Positions 48,384-56,492 of a stretch of 64,000 nt of DNA are shown here, piece after piece. The position numbers and the translations under genes are program-made. The first letter of the stretch is position 1, and the number at the start of each line of letters is the position of its first letter. Source of the DNA: Ga0077527 sp964531455 (GTDB lineage: Bacteria > Pseudomonadota > Gammaproteobacteria > Burkholderiales > SG8-41); assembly GCA_964531455.1 (NCBI GenBank), contig CAZHFZ010000012.1, positions 5,424 through 69,423 of the forward strand, written 5' to 3'. The notes beneath the pieces were generated by a model. The model worked only from the letters and a program-made list of their open reading frames with translations, ran no database searches and was not told where the DNA came from.

Positions 48384-50105
48384 TCAGTCGCGCTGCGGCC
48401 CGTTCGCGGGTCGCAGGATCATCCGTGACAGGGCAATCAGGGGCAGCAGTCCCACCACAACAATGGTCAGCGCTGCCGTTGATGCTTCTGCAAGGCGTTC
48501 ATCCGATGCAAGGTTGTAGGCCTGCACCGCCAGCGTGTCGAAGTTGAACGGCCGCATCACGAATGTCGCCGGGAGTTCCTTCATCACATCCACGAATACC
48601 AACAGCCCCGCAGACAATGCACTGCGCCACAATAACGGTGCATGGACACGCGCCAATGTTGCCGTGGGCCCACAACCGAGTGATCGCGCCGCATCATCCA
48701 TCGATGGCGTGATCTTGGCGAGGCCGGCATCCACTGCCTGCAGCGACACCGCAAAGAAACGCACCAGGTAAGCATAGACGAGTGCAGCGATACCGCCGGT
48801 CAGGATCAGACCCGGCGCCACTCCCGTCAGCGTTTCAATCCAGGCAGCCAGCACATGGTCCAGACGCGTCACCGGAATCAGCACACCAACCGCAATTACC
48901 GCGCCGGGTACCGCATAACCCAGGCCGGCGATGCGATTGGATAACCGCACCAGCGGTGTCCTTGAGGTGCGGCCGGCATAACCGACAATCAGCGCAAGGA
49001 GCACCGCCAGTGCCGCAGTCACCGCAGCCAGCGTCACGGTATTGCGTGTCAGCGTGATGTAGCGCGCCCCGAACTGCGCATCGCCAGAGGTGACGGCCAT
49101 GTACAGCATGATGCCTGCCGGCAACAGGAAGCCGAACACCAGCGGCATCACGCAAAAAAACACGGCAGCGCCGGCGCGCCAGCCGCGCAAGCGGTAGACA
49201 TTGCGCAGCCGCTTGCGATGCGAGACGCTGTGGAATCCGGCGCCGCGACGACTCAGTTTTTCAATCAGTAATACCAGGAACACAAAACTCAGCAGGATTG
49301 CGGACAACTGCGCGGCAGCCATGTGGTCGCCCAGCGAAAACCAGGCGCGGAATATGCCGGTAGTGAAAGTCTGCACGCCGAAGTACGACACCGTGCCGTA
49401 ATCCGCCAGGGTTTCCATCAGCGCCAGCGCGGTGCCGGCAACGATACCGGGGCGCGCCAGCGGCAACGCAACCTTGCGGAAGGTGCCCCAGGGCCCGTAG
49501 CCGGACACTCGCGCCACTTCGAGCATGCTGTCGGACTGCTCGAGGAAAGCTGCGCGCGCAAGCAGGTAAACATAGGGATACAGCACCAGTGACAGCATGA
49601 TGATCGCGCCACCAAGAGAGCGCACATCGGGAAACCAGTAATCCTGCGCGCCCCAACCCGTCAGTTCACGCAGCAGGCTTTGCACCGGGCCGGCAAACTG
49701 CAGAAGGTCGGTATAGGCATACGCCATCACATAGGCCGGCACCGCCATCGGCAACAACAACGCCCATTCAAATACGCGATGTCCGGGAAAACGGCACATC
49801 GTGGTGATCCATGCCGTAGTGACGCCGCCGACCATTACTCCAACGGCAACACCCAGCATCAGCAACAGTGAATTGCTGATGTAATCCGCAAGCACCGTGG
49901 ATGCCAGATGGCGCCAGGTATCCGTTGCCGGCGCAGCCAGATTGAACAGCACAACCAGCACCGGCAACGCGAGCAGCGCCGCCAACCCCACAGCAAAGAG
50001 GGTCAACAGGCGCGGCCATTGGCGACGGCTGACCGGCGCAGCAACTTCCGGCGTTGGCGGTAAAGTGGCAGTGTTCAATCGGGGTCCGCAGCACAGGGGC
50101 TGCAA
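48384..50105 (-). CDS. fbpB: Iron(III) ABC transporter permease (two-domain)
   Basis: This 573-residue permease has two BPD_transp_1 halves (about 75-290 and 345-560), each with a transmission loop such as EVARVSGYGPWGTFRKVALP and DDAARSLGCGPTATLARVHAP. Twelve membrane helices are visible. The TTG at 50105 is the furthest start; another TTG nine codons on is possible. It is convergent with fbpA (17 bases between stops) and divergent from fbpC, sharing the Fur-type box in the 79-base gap. Confidence 0.92.
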   Translation of the reverse strand: MQPLCCGPRLNTATLPPTPEVAAPVSRRQWPRLLTLFAVGLAALLALPVLVVLFNLAAPATDTWRHLASTVLADYISNSLLLMLGVAVGVMVGGVTTAWITTMCRFPGHRVFEWALLLPMAVPAYVMAYAYTDLLQFAGPVQSLLRELTGWGAQDYWFPDVRSLGGAIIMLSLVLYPYVYLLARAAFLEQSDSMLEVARVSGYGPWGTFRKVALPLARPGIVAGTALALMETLADYGTVSYFGVQTFTTGIFRAWFSLGDHMAAAQLSAILLSFVFLVLLIEKLSRRGAGFHSVSHRKRLRNVYRLRGWRAGAAVFFCVMPLVFGFLLPAGIMLYMAVTSGDAQFGARYITLTRNTVTLAAVTAALAVLLALIVGYAGRTSRTPLVRLSNRIAGLGYAVPGAVIAVGVLIPVTRLDHVLAAWIETLTGVAPGLILTGGIAALVYAYLVRFFAVSLQAVDAGLAKITPSMDDAARSLGCGPTATLARVHAPLLWRSALSAGLLVFVDVMKELPATFVMRPFNFDTLAVQAYNLASDERLAEASTAALTIVVVGLLPLIALSRMILRPANGPQRD

Positions 50106-50140
50106 CAGACGTAAGTTACGGAAAATTCAAGAGAATTCAT

Positions 50141-50178
50141 TTTAACAAGAATCATTATCAGCAGCAAAACGGTATAAT
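50141..50178. promoter_or_regulatory. Fur box and fbpC -10 in the fbpB/fbpC divergent region
   Basis: Read on the minus strand, GATAATGATTCTTGTTAAA (50159-50141) agrees with the Fur consensus GATAATGATAATCATTATC at 13 of 19 bases, including the first nine. TATAAT (50173-50178) is a perfect -10 for fbpC with its start point predicted on the ATG (50185). The -35 is weak. Confidence 0.68.
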
Positions 50179-50184
50179 TTCTGC

Positions 50185-51255
50185 ATGCCCGCCCGCCTTG
50201 ATTTCACCGACGTCTCCCATGCCTACGCAAGCACCCCCGTGCTGGAAAGCGTCAACTTTCACGTTGAGCCCGGTGCAATTGCCTGCCTTCTCGGTGCCAG
50301 TGGTTGTGGCAAAACAACCGTATTGCGTTGCATTGCCGGTTTTGAACCGGTGCTGAGCGGAGCCGTTGCCCTCGACAACGAAGTGGTCAGCGCCCCCGGA
50401 ATTTCGGTGCCGCCGGAGCAACGGCGTATCGGCGTAGTTTTTCAGGACTACGCCCTGTTTCCGCACCTGACTGTCGCAGGCAATATCGCATTTGGCCTGC
50501 GCCATGCGAGCGCTGCCGAAAGTGCCTCCCGCGTCACCGAATTACTGGAGATGGTCGGCCTCGGTGCACTGGGCAACAAATATACCCACGAACTCTCGGG
50601 CGGCCAGCAACAGCGTGTCGCACTGGCGCGCGCGTTGGCGCCACGACCGCGGCTGTTGCTGCTTGACGAACCCTTCTCAAATCTTGACGTCGAGATGCGC
50701 GAGCGCCTCAGCGTTGAAGTGCGCGACATCCTCAAACGCGAGCAAACCACGGCGGTGCTGGTTACGCATGACCAGAACGAGGCATTCAACATCGCCGACA
50801 TGATCGGCATCATGCGCAACGGCCGCATTGAGCAATGGGATACGCCCTACCAGCTCTACCACGAACCGCGAACACGTTATGCCGCTGAATTCATCGGCCA
50901 GGGCCTGTTTCTTCCGGGAAACGTGCTTGATAACGGCCGCATCCAGCTGGAGGTCGGCGAGTTCATGCCTGATGTCAAGCCGGAATGGCCTGCGGGAACC
51001 GCCGTTGACGTGCTGCTGCGGCCCGACGACGTGTTGCATGATGATGCCAGTGCGATGCAGGCGACGGTGCTGCACAAAGCCTTTCGCGGCGCAGAGTTCC
51101 TCTACACCCTGCAACTGCCGCACGGCGGGCAGGTCTATTCATTGGTGCCGAGCCACCACAATCACGCGATCGGCGAAAAAATCGGTATCCGGCTCGAACT
51201 CGACCACCTGGTTGCCTATCCGCGTGACCAGACAATTGCGCAGATTCGCCGATAA
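50185..51255 (+). CDS. fbpC: Iron(III) ABC transporter ATPase
   Basis: This 356-residue ATPase has Walker A LLGASGCGKTTVLRCI, the signature ELSGGQQQRVALARAL, Walker B LLLLDEPFSNLDVEMRE and switch VLVTHDQNEAF. A TOBE-like C-terminal domain (about 240-356; GQGLFLPGNVLDNGRIQLEV) completes the FbpC type. The ATG has no Shine-Dalgarno, and the -10 is 6 bases away, so the transcript is probably leaderless. Confidence 0.93.
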   Translation: MPARLDFTDVSHAYASTPVLESVNFHVEPGAIACLLGASGCGKTTVLRCIAGFEPVLSGAVALDNEVVSAPGISVPPEQRRIGVVFQDYALFPHLTVAGNIAFGLRHASAAESASRVTELLEMVGLGALGNKYTHELSGGQQQRVALARALAPRPRLLLLDEPFSNLDVEMRERLSVEVRDILKREQTTAVLVTHDQNEAFNIADMIGIMRNGRIEQWDTPYQLYHEPRTRYAAEFIGQGLFLPGNVLDNGRIQLEVGEFMPDVKPEWPAGTAVDVLLRPDDVLHDDASAMQATVLHKAFRGAEFLYTLQLPHGGQVYSLVPSHHNHAIGEKIGIRLELDHLVAYPRDQTIAQIRR

Positions 51256-51261
51256 CGGGTA

Positions 51262-52272
51262 TCAGGGATTGCCGCCAGCGGATAACCGTTGCCGGCGCAA
51301 TGCGGTTGCCAGCTCGTTCACGGCCATCGCGTAATTGATGCTGCGGTTATAGCGGGTAATTACATAAAAATTGTTCAACCCGAACCAGTACCGCGGACCG
51401 TCCTGCGTCTGCACGGCAAACAACGCGGCTGCGGCCTCCTCCTTAACGGGTTCCTGAGGCACCACACCGCGCTTCCTGAATTCGGCGATTGCCAGATGCG
51501 GCGCAATGCCGCCTGCCAGCAAGGCCTCAGGCGCCGTGTCGCCGACATCCGCAGGAACAATCACCGGCTCCCCCTCACGCCATCCGAACTGGCGGTAATA
51601 ATTGGCAACGCTGCCAATCGAGTCGGCAAGACGACGTAGATCCCGTATACCGTCACCATCAAAATCAACCGCATACTTGCGGTAACTGCTGGGCATGAAC
51701 TGCGGAATGCCGATGGCGCCGGCAAAAGACCCTTTCAGGGTGCTCGCCGGGATTCCGTTTTCCCGCGTCAACAGCAGGAACTGCTCGAGCTCACCACGAA
51801 AAAAATCCGCCCGCCTCGGATATCCGAACGCGAGGGTAGTCAAAGCATCCAGCACGCCGATCGTGCCGGTGCGCCGGCCAAAGATGGTTTCTACGCCGAT
51901 CGTCGACACGATCAGTTCAGGCGGCACCCGGAATTCAGCGGAGGCCTTTTCGAGCAGCGCCTGATTCTCGGCCCAGAACTGGAGCCCGGCCTTGACGCGA
52001 CCATCGGTTATATGTCGCGCACGGAATTCATGCCATGGCAGCCCGGTTGCCGGTGTATCCATGGCACGGATGATCGAAGCCATGAAACGGGTTTCGCGAA
52101 ACAGTTTTTCCAGCGCGCCGCGATCAAACCCGTGCCGCTCGGACATATCCTGAACAAAGGCCCGAACCTCGGGATCAAGTTCCACCCGCGGCGCAGCAGC
52201 AAAAACAACTGCGCTGGAAACCAGCGCCATCACACCGGCAATACCTGCAAGCAAACGAGGAAGGCTTTTCAT
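51262..52272 (-). CDS. mltB: Lytic murein transglycosylase B
   Basis: This 336-residue exported enzyme has a signal peptide (LAGIAGVMALVSSAVVFAAA) and the MltB catalytic domain with Glu in STIGVETIFGRRTG, GSFAGAIGIPQFMPSSYRKY and VDFDGDGIRDLRRLADSI. It cleaves the glycan backbone to 1,6-anhydro-muropeptides. No lipobox Cys is present, so it is the soluble rather than lipid-anchored form. It is convergent with fbpC. Confidence 0.93.
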   Translation of the reverse strand: MKSLPRLLAGIAGVMALVSSAVVFAAAPRVELDPEVRAFVQDMSERHGFDRGALEKLFRETRFMASIIRAMDTPATGLPWHEFRARHITDGRVKAGLQFWAENQALLEKASAEFRVPPELIVSTIGVETIFGRRTGTIGVLDALTTLAFGYPRRADFFRGELEQFLLLTRENGIPASTLKGSFAGAIGIPQFMPSSYRKYAVDFDGDGIRDLRRLADSIGSVANYYRQFGWREGEPVIVPADVGDTAPEALLAGGIAPHLAIAEFRKRGVVPQEPVKEEAAAALFAVQTQDGPRYWFGLNNFYVITRYNRSINYAMAVNELATALRRQRLSAGGNP

Positions 52273-52399
52273 TGCTCCGGGGCGTTTGGACTACACACAG
52301 TCAGCAAGCCTGCGCGCAGACAACGCGTCTGAGGAAATACCGGAGATTACCAAGCCAGGGCGGTGCTGCGCCACCCGGAAGCGCAGCGGGCGGAGCCGA

Positions 52400-52897
52400 T
52401 CAGCGCTGGGTAGAGGACGGGGAAGTGTTTTCCGGGGTTGCACTGCCTTCCACTAACTTCGGAAGCGGCGCCAGGTTGGGATACGGATCGACTACCGTTC
52501 CCTTGCCCGCTGTGTGCATGGATAGCAGGGTTCGGCCAATGGCCAGCCATTGCTCGCGGGCTGCAGCCGGCATTGACTCGTAAGTTTTAATCAAACCGAC
52601 CACATCACCATCAGCAAGATCTATCTGTGCGGGCGCCGTATCACCCACCGCCAGCCAGCGCGCACGCACCTGCAGCGCATCCGCGACCTTGTAGAGATTT
52701 TCATGGGTCATGTTTTTGGTGTCGCCATTGATCCAGCGATGCACCGTCTGACGGGGCAGGCCGATACGCCGCCCCAGTTCAGCCACCGATTTCATCCCGC
52801 ATGCAGCCATTGCGGTTCGAATACGGGCAGCGATTGAATTGGCGGGATCAACCGGTTCCGCCTTGGTGCGCCCTCTGGCCATGCGTTTTTCTTTCAT
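52400..52897 (-). CDS. XRE-family transcriptional regulator
   Basis: This protein of about 165 residues has an HTH of the phage-repressor/CI type (about 25-85; KSVAELGRRIGLPRQTVHRW, then HENLYKVADALQVRARWLAVG) and a C-terminal tail rich in Pro, Ser and Thr without a peptidase domain. ATG at 52897 or 52882 are possible starts. An inverted repeat (52908-52923) lies just upstream. It is the first gene left of the selenoprotein locus, on the same strand as the partner gene, but 139 bases from it, so it may be separate. Confidence 0.75.
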   Translation of the reverse strand: MKEKRMARGRTKAEPVDPANSIAARIRTAMAACGMKSVAELGRRIGLPRQTVHRWINGDTKNMTHENLYKVADALQVRARWLAVGDTAPAQIDLADGDVVGLIKTYESMPAAAREQWLAIGRTLLSMHTAGKGTVVDPYPNLAPLPKLVEGSATPENTSPSSTQR

Positions 52898-52907
52898 CAA
52901 TTAACGA

Positions 52908-52923
52908 GTCACTGCCAAGTGAC
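52908..52923. repeat. Inverted repeat upstream of the XRE regulator
   Basis: GTCACT-GCCA-AGTGAC is a perfect 6-4-6 dyad, 10 bases upstream of the regulator's start codon. It is a candidate autoregulatory operator; no other support. Confidence 0.4.
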
Positions 52924-53035
52924 ACATTAATGCGCATGACTTACTACAGCCTTACATAATTACTATCAGGAAAACGAATGTCCAGATCACGTGAAAATAC
53001 AAATTATTCAATAAAAACAATCACTTAAATAATAA

Positions 53036-54100
53036 TCAATCACGATACCCTTCAATACGCCGGGTCACTGCCCGGCTGTTCCCGAAACAGGGCACATACA
53101 CGGAATGCGTTCCGGGACCACCAGCGACAATCAATTGCACGTCCTCGGCTGCCGGCGAAATCGGTAACAGCGTGTCTTCACTCAGTTCCCCGAGCTCTGA
53201 TGTGCGGGATGCGCGGGCACGATCGATCTCCTTCGCGCTGAGATGTTTCACCGCCATTTTGGAGCGCTCCCACAGTTCACGCTTCACCCGGGCCTTGTCC
53301 CAGCCTTCACGCCGGAAAATCTCGGCATGTTCACTGCCGAGAATGAACCACGGTTCCCCGCCATGCACATACTCGTTGCTCGGTGGATGCACCATCGTCT
53401 CGGCAATGACTCGCGCCAGTTCATCGGCATATTTGGCATGAGTGTTCATGTTCATCGTGCCTTCGGCACCTACGACAGTGACCGTGCTGTCGGTTGCAGC
53501 ATAACCGCGCTCGACATGAAGCGGCTGCCACGGATGCGACTCCTCGTTCTCCGCACAGCAAAAAGTGAATTTACCCGGCTGGCCGTGTGTCGCACGATCC
53601 ATTTCACCAGGCTGCGCTCCGCCGATATTCTGCAATATCAGCCGCATGGCGCGACCCAGCGTTGCATTCGCCCAGCTGCCCTGACCTATGCAGTTGAATG
53701 TGGCATTGACCTGCAGCTTCCGTGAAACCGGCCCATTGAGCACCAGCCACACCGCGACGGGATTAGTCGTTGCCTGTATGCCCTGCAAATTGAATTCCGG
53801 ATCGGCCACCGCTTCGGTTGCGGCAATCAGTACCGGCAGGTATTCGGGATCGCACCCCGCCATTACGGCGTTGATGGCAATGCGTTCGACGGTGGCCGCA
53901 CCGAACCCCGGCGCGACATTCGCCACAATGTCATGGCGGGCACGAAGACTGTGCGACAGCATGCGATCAATACGCGCCGCTGTTGGCGGGACAATCGGCA
54001 GACCATCGCTCCAGTGCTTTTCGCGATACAGGCGATTGATGGCATCCAGATCGTCCGCCACTTCGAAAGCAGCGGCGTGATCAACAGCGTATTCGCTCAT
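53036..54100 (-). CDS. Partner protein of the UGSC selenoprotein (homologous to the C-terminal half of the 567-residue fusion)
   Basis: This 354-residue cytosolic protein has no recognised domain that I can name. Segments shared with residues about 205-567 of the fusion at 59434-61137 are SDGLPIVPPT, AINAVMAGCDPEYLPVLIAA (fusion: AVNGVMAGCRPEYMPVLVAA), LVLNGPVSRKL, GRAMRLILQNIGG and the end with SVYVPCFG. Its ATG overlaps the TGA stop of the UGSC gene (ATGA), so the two are translationally coupled and very likely act together. Conserved Cys include the one in the MAGC segment and FCCAENEE. Substrate and reaction unknown. Confidence 0.8.
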   Translation of the reverse strand: MSEYAVDHAAAFEVADDLDAINRLYREKHWSDGLPIVPPTAARIDRMLSHSLRARHDIVANVAPGFGAATVERIAINAVMAGCDPEYLPVLIAATEAVADPEFNLQGIQATTNPVAVWLVLNGPVSRKLQVNATFNCIGQGSWANATLGRAMRLILQNIGGAQPGEMDRATHGQPGKFTFCCAENEESHPWQPLHVERGYAATDSTVTVVGAEGTMNMNTHAKYADELARVIAETMVHPPSNEYVHGGEPWFILGSEHAEIFRREGWDKARVKRELWERSKMAVKHLSAKEIDRARASRTSELGELSEDTLLPISPAAEDVQLIVAGGPGTHSVYVPCFGNSRAVTRRIEGYRD

Positions 54101-54639
54101 GTTTTTTCTCCGGTCAGCAGCTTGACGACATCGTCAATACACTGCTCCGCAAGCTTGCGCACATCCTCGCGGCTGCGGCCGCCAAACGGATGCGGAATCA
54201 CCGCAATTGGCAGTGCGCTGTTGCCCAGCGCACGTGCTTGTGCCCGGCCGAGGGTCTGGAACGCCGTTGAACACACGGTCAATGCCACCTTGCCCCGCTT
54301 GGCCACTTCAACACTGTCGTGGACACTCCACGAAGCGCAGGACCCTCAGTCGCCGGATCCCGCAATGACCACATCACATTCTTTGGAAAGCGCCTCAATC
54401 ACCGCCGGGTCTGCCGGAAGAGATGCCGACGATTTTCGGCGCTTGACCACATGCGCCACGCCGTAGCGCGATTGCAGCAACTCGGCAAGATCATCCACCA
54501 GGTGATGAAAATTCGGTTTCGCATTGTCGATAAAACCCACGGTTGCACCAGTCAGAGTACGCAGTACAGGCTTCACGACAGAAGACGTGTCGCCGCGGCG
54601 CGGAGCAGTGGGATCAAACAGCGTAAGAGTCTGTACCAT
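54097..54639 (-). CDS. UGSC-family selenoprotein (in-frame TGA read as selenocysteine)
   Basis: A standard reading gives two fragments, 54349-54639 and a shorter one from 54306 to 54097. They are in the same frame, separated by a single TGA at 54346-54348, with no other stop. Read as Sec the product is 180 residues with Sec98 in VVIAGSGD-U-GSC-ASWSVHD. The C-terminal part (GKVALTVCSTAFQTLGRAQA, ALPIAVIPHPFGGRS) aligns with the matching part of the fusion at 59434-61137. U-x-x-C is a redox motif. A bacterial SECIS-type hairpin follows the TGA. AGGA precedes the ATG at 54639. The Bug receptor gene is 29 bases upstream and the partner gene overlaps the stop: one operon. Confidence 0.88.
54314..54348 (-). 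promoter_or_regulatory. Bacterial SECIS element 1 (UGA plus hairpin)
   Basis: Counting from the base after UGA, positions 14-19 (CGUGGA) pair with 23-28 (UCCACG) around a 3-base loop GUG. Below a short bulge, positions 6-8 (CUG) pair with 30-32 (CAG). The apical loop begins 19 bases after UGA and has G at its first position, as the bacterial SECIS model asks. Confidence 0.8.
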
Positions 54640-54668
54640 GATGTCCTGAAGAAAAGAATTCGCCGAAC

Positions 54669-55640
54669 TCAGGGATCAAGCTTGATGTTGGCCTGCTTCA
54701 CCAGCCTGGTCCACATCTGGATTTCCTTGACAATGAAGGTCTGCAATTCCTGCGGGCTGTTTCCGACCGGTGTTGCGCCCAGTGCCTGCAACTGCTCGCG
54801 CATCTGCGGTGCTGCAAGCGCCTTCACTGTTTCGGCGTGAACCCGCTTGATGATCGCCGGTGGCGTACGCGCCGGTGCAAGCAACGCGTACCACAAAGTT
54901 GACTCATATCCCGGAACGGTCTCGGATACCGCAGGCACATCAGGATAGGCCGGCGACCGCTTCAGGCTGGTCATGCCCAATGCGCGCAAACGCCCGCTCT
55001 TTACATGCGGCATTGACGGCAAGGGACTGGTGCAAATGATCTGGACCTGGCCAGCGACAACGTCGACCAGCGCAGGACCAGCCCCTTTGTAGGGAATATG
55101 CACAACGCTGATGCCGGTCATGGACTGCAGCAGTTCAACCGACATGTGACCGCCGGAGCCAGGCCCCGATGAAGCGTAGTTGATGCGGCCAGGCTGCGCT
55201 TTGGCCGCCGCAATAAGCTCCTTGATACTGCCCACCTTGAGCGAGGGATGTGCCACGAATACCAGAGGCGACTCCGCCACCAGCGTAATCGGCACAAAAT
55301 CCTTCAGCGTGTCGTAGGGAAGATTGTTGCGCAGGGCCGGATTGATCGAATGGGTTGCACTGGCCAGAAACAGCGTATATCCATCCGGTGCCGAACCTGC
55401 CGCAATCTGGGTCGCAATTACCTGTCCGCCGCCACCGCGATTGTCGTTGACGACCTGCTGGCCAAATGCCGTACTCAGGCTGCTCGCGAGCATGCGGCCG
55501 ACAATATCTCCGGCGCCTCCCGGAGGATACGGAATGATTTGCCGGATCGGACGCTGCGGATAATTCTCTGCAGCAGATACCACACAGGGAAACAGCACGC
55601 CCAGCAACTGCAGGGCAAGAAAAAGTCTGGGGCGGATCAT
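54669..55640 (-). CDS. Bug-type periplasmic receptor (tripartite tricarboxylate transporter family)
   Basis: This 323-residue exported protein starts at ATG 55640 (MIRPRLFLALQLLG) with a signal peptide ending VSAAE. It has the family pattern YPQRPIRQIIPYPPGGAGDI, VVNDNRGGGGQVIATQIA, LPYDTLKDFVPITLVA, and VVHIPYKGAGPALVDVVAGQ. Such receptors bind carboxylates in the periplasm. No TctA/TctB membrane genes are nearby; such orphan receptors are very abundant in Burkholderiales. It is the first gene of the operon with the UGSC selenoprotein and partner, and probably brings in or senses their substrate. Confidence 0.92.
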   Translation of the reverse strand: MIRPRLFLALQLLGVLFPCVVSAAENYPQRPIRQIIPYPPGGAGDIVGRMLASSLSTAFGQQVVNDNRGGGGQVIATQIAAGSAPDGYTLFLASATHSINPALRNNLPYDTLKDFVPITLVAESPLVFVAHPSLKVGSIKELIAAAKAQPGRINYASSGPGSGGHMSVELLQSMTGISVVHIPYKGAGPALVDVVAGQVQIICTSPLPSMPHVKSGRLRALGMTSLKRSPAYPDVPAVSETVPGYESTLWYALLAPARTPPAIIKRVHAETVKALAAPQMREQLQALGATPVGNSPQELQTFIVKEIQMWTRLVKQANIKLDP

Positions 55641-55745
55641 GAGGCCTCGGCATTGCAGCTTGGAATCAGTGAATGCCGATCTTACCGCAGGCAACCGACT
55701 GGCCGGGACAACCCTTTACGATATGGACTGAATTATCAGCATCAA

Positions 55746-56489
55746 TCACCCCTTGTAAGCAGCGGTTTCGGTATTGGCCTTGCGCAGGCTTGCCGAAAGC
55801 TGGGAAGCCATTTGTTCCAGCATCCTGATCTTCATGTCGGGTTTTTCCAGTCCGATCCGGTCGAACAGCGCGCGATCAATCACGCGAAATTTTACCGGTT
55901 CAAGTGCCACCACATCGGCTGAACGGGGTGCACGATCAAGCAATCCCATTTCACCGAAACTCATGCCTGCCTCAAAAACGTCGAGGCGCGTGCCCTTCCC
56001 GTTTGATTCGGATGACAGTCGCACCTCCACCGATCCCTCCAGCAACAAAAACAGACTGTCGCCGGCTTCACCGGCGCGGATCAGGCATTCGCCCGCTTGC
56101 GCGGTGCAGGTCGGCATCTGACTGTTAAGCCAGATCAATTCATCTCCTGTAAGCCCCGATAGCAAGGCGATATTGTGCAGCCCGACCGCACGGGTACCGA
56201 TCCAGCCGGTTCCAGAAACTTCTGTCAACAAAGCGTTTTCGCAAAATTCCAGCGCAGCATCATTATCATCAAACAAAGCCGGCGCAGGAAAACCCTGCCG
56301 GGACAGATTCTGCGAAAAACGTCCGGCATGACATATCAGCATCCGCACACCCTGCCGGGCCAGACTGGCATGCAACTCAACAATCAGGCGCAGCGAAACA
56401 TCATCAATGTTGATGACATTGCGCAGATTGAGCACCAGATACTGGCAATACGGTGCCTGCTTCAGCGCAATCCGGATAAACGGCTCCAC
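55746..56489 (-). CDS. STAS plus cyclic-nucleotide-binding fragment, in frame with the glutaminase and cut from it by TAA
   Basis: The frame starts at GTG 56489, two codons after the glutaminase stop and in the same frame. Residues 1-85 are a STAS domain missing its first beta-strand (that strand, RIRVHELQGELIF, is the last part of the glutaminase frame). Residues about 105-225 are a cyclic-nucleotide-binding domain with EAGMSFGEMGLLDRAPRSAD. Glutaminase-STAS-CNBD is a known single-chain architecture. This is the separated 3' half; translation could restart at GTG, or the gene may be inactivated, or the stop may be an error. Confidence 0.78.
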   Translation of the reverse strand: MEPFIRIALKQAPYCQYLVLNLRNVINIDDVSLRLIVELHASLARQGVRMLICHAGRFSQNLSRQGFPAPALFDDNDAALEFCENALLTEVSGTGWIGTRAVGLHNIALLSGLTGDELIWLNSQMPTCTAQAGECLIRAGEAGDSLFLLLEGSVEVRLSSESNGKGTRLDVFEAGMSFGEMGLLDRAPRSADVVALEPVKFRVIDRALFDRIGLEKPDMKIRMLEQMASQLSASLRKANTETAAYKG

Positions 56490-56492
56490 CGT

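Noticed and set aside
54097..54639. The UGSC gene as a pseudogene with a nonsense mutation
   Set aside because: The frame is intact after the TGA, the downstream half aligns with the fusion protein, the next gene is coupled to its stop codon, and the same TGA occurs at the same motif in the second gene.
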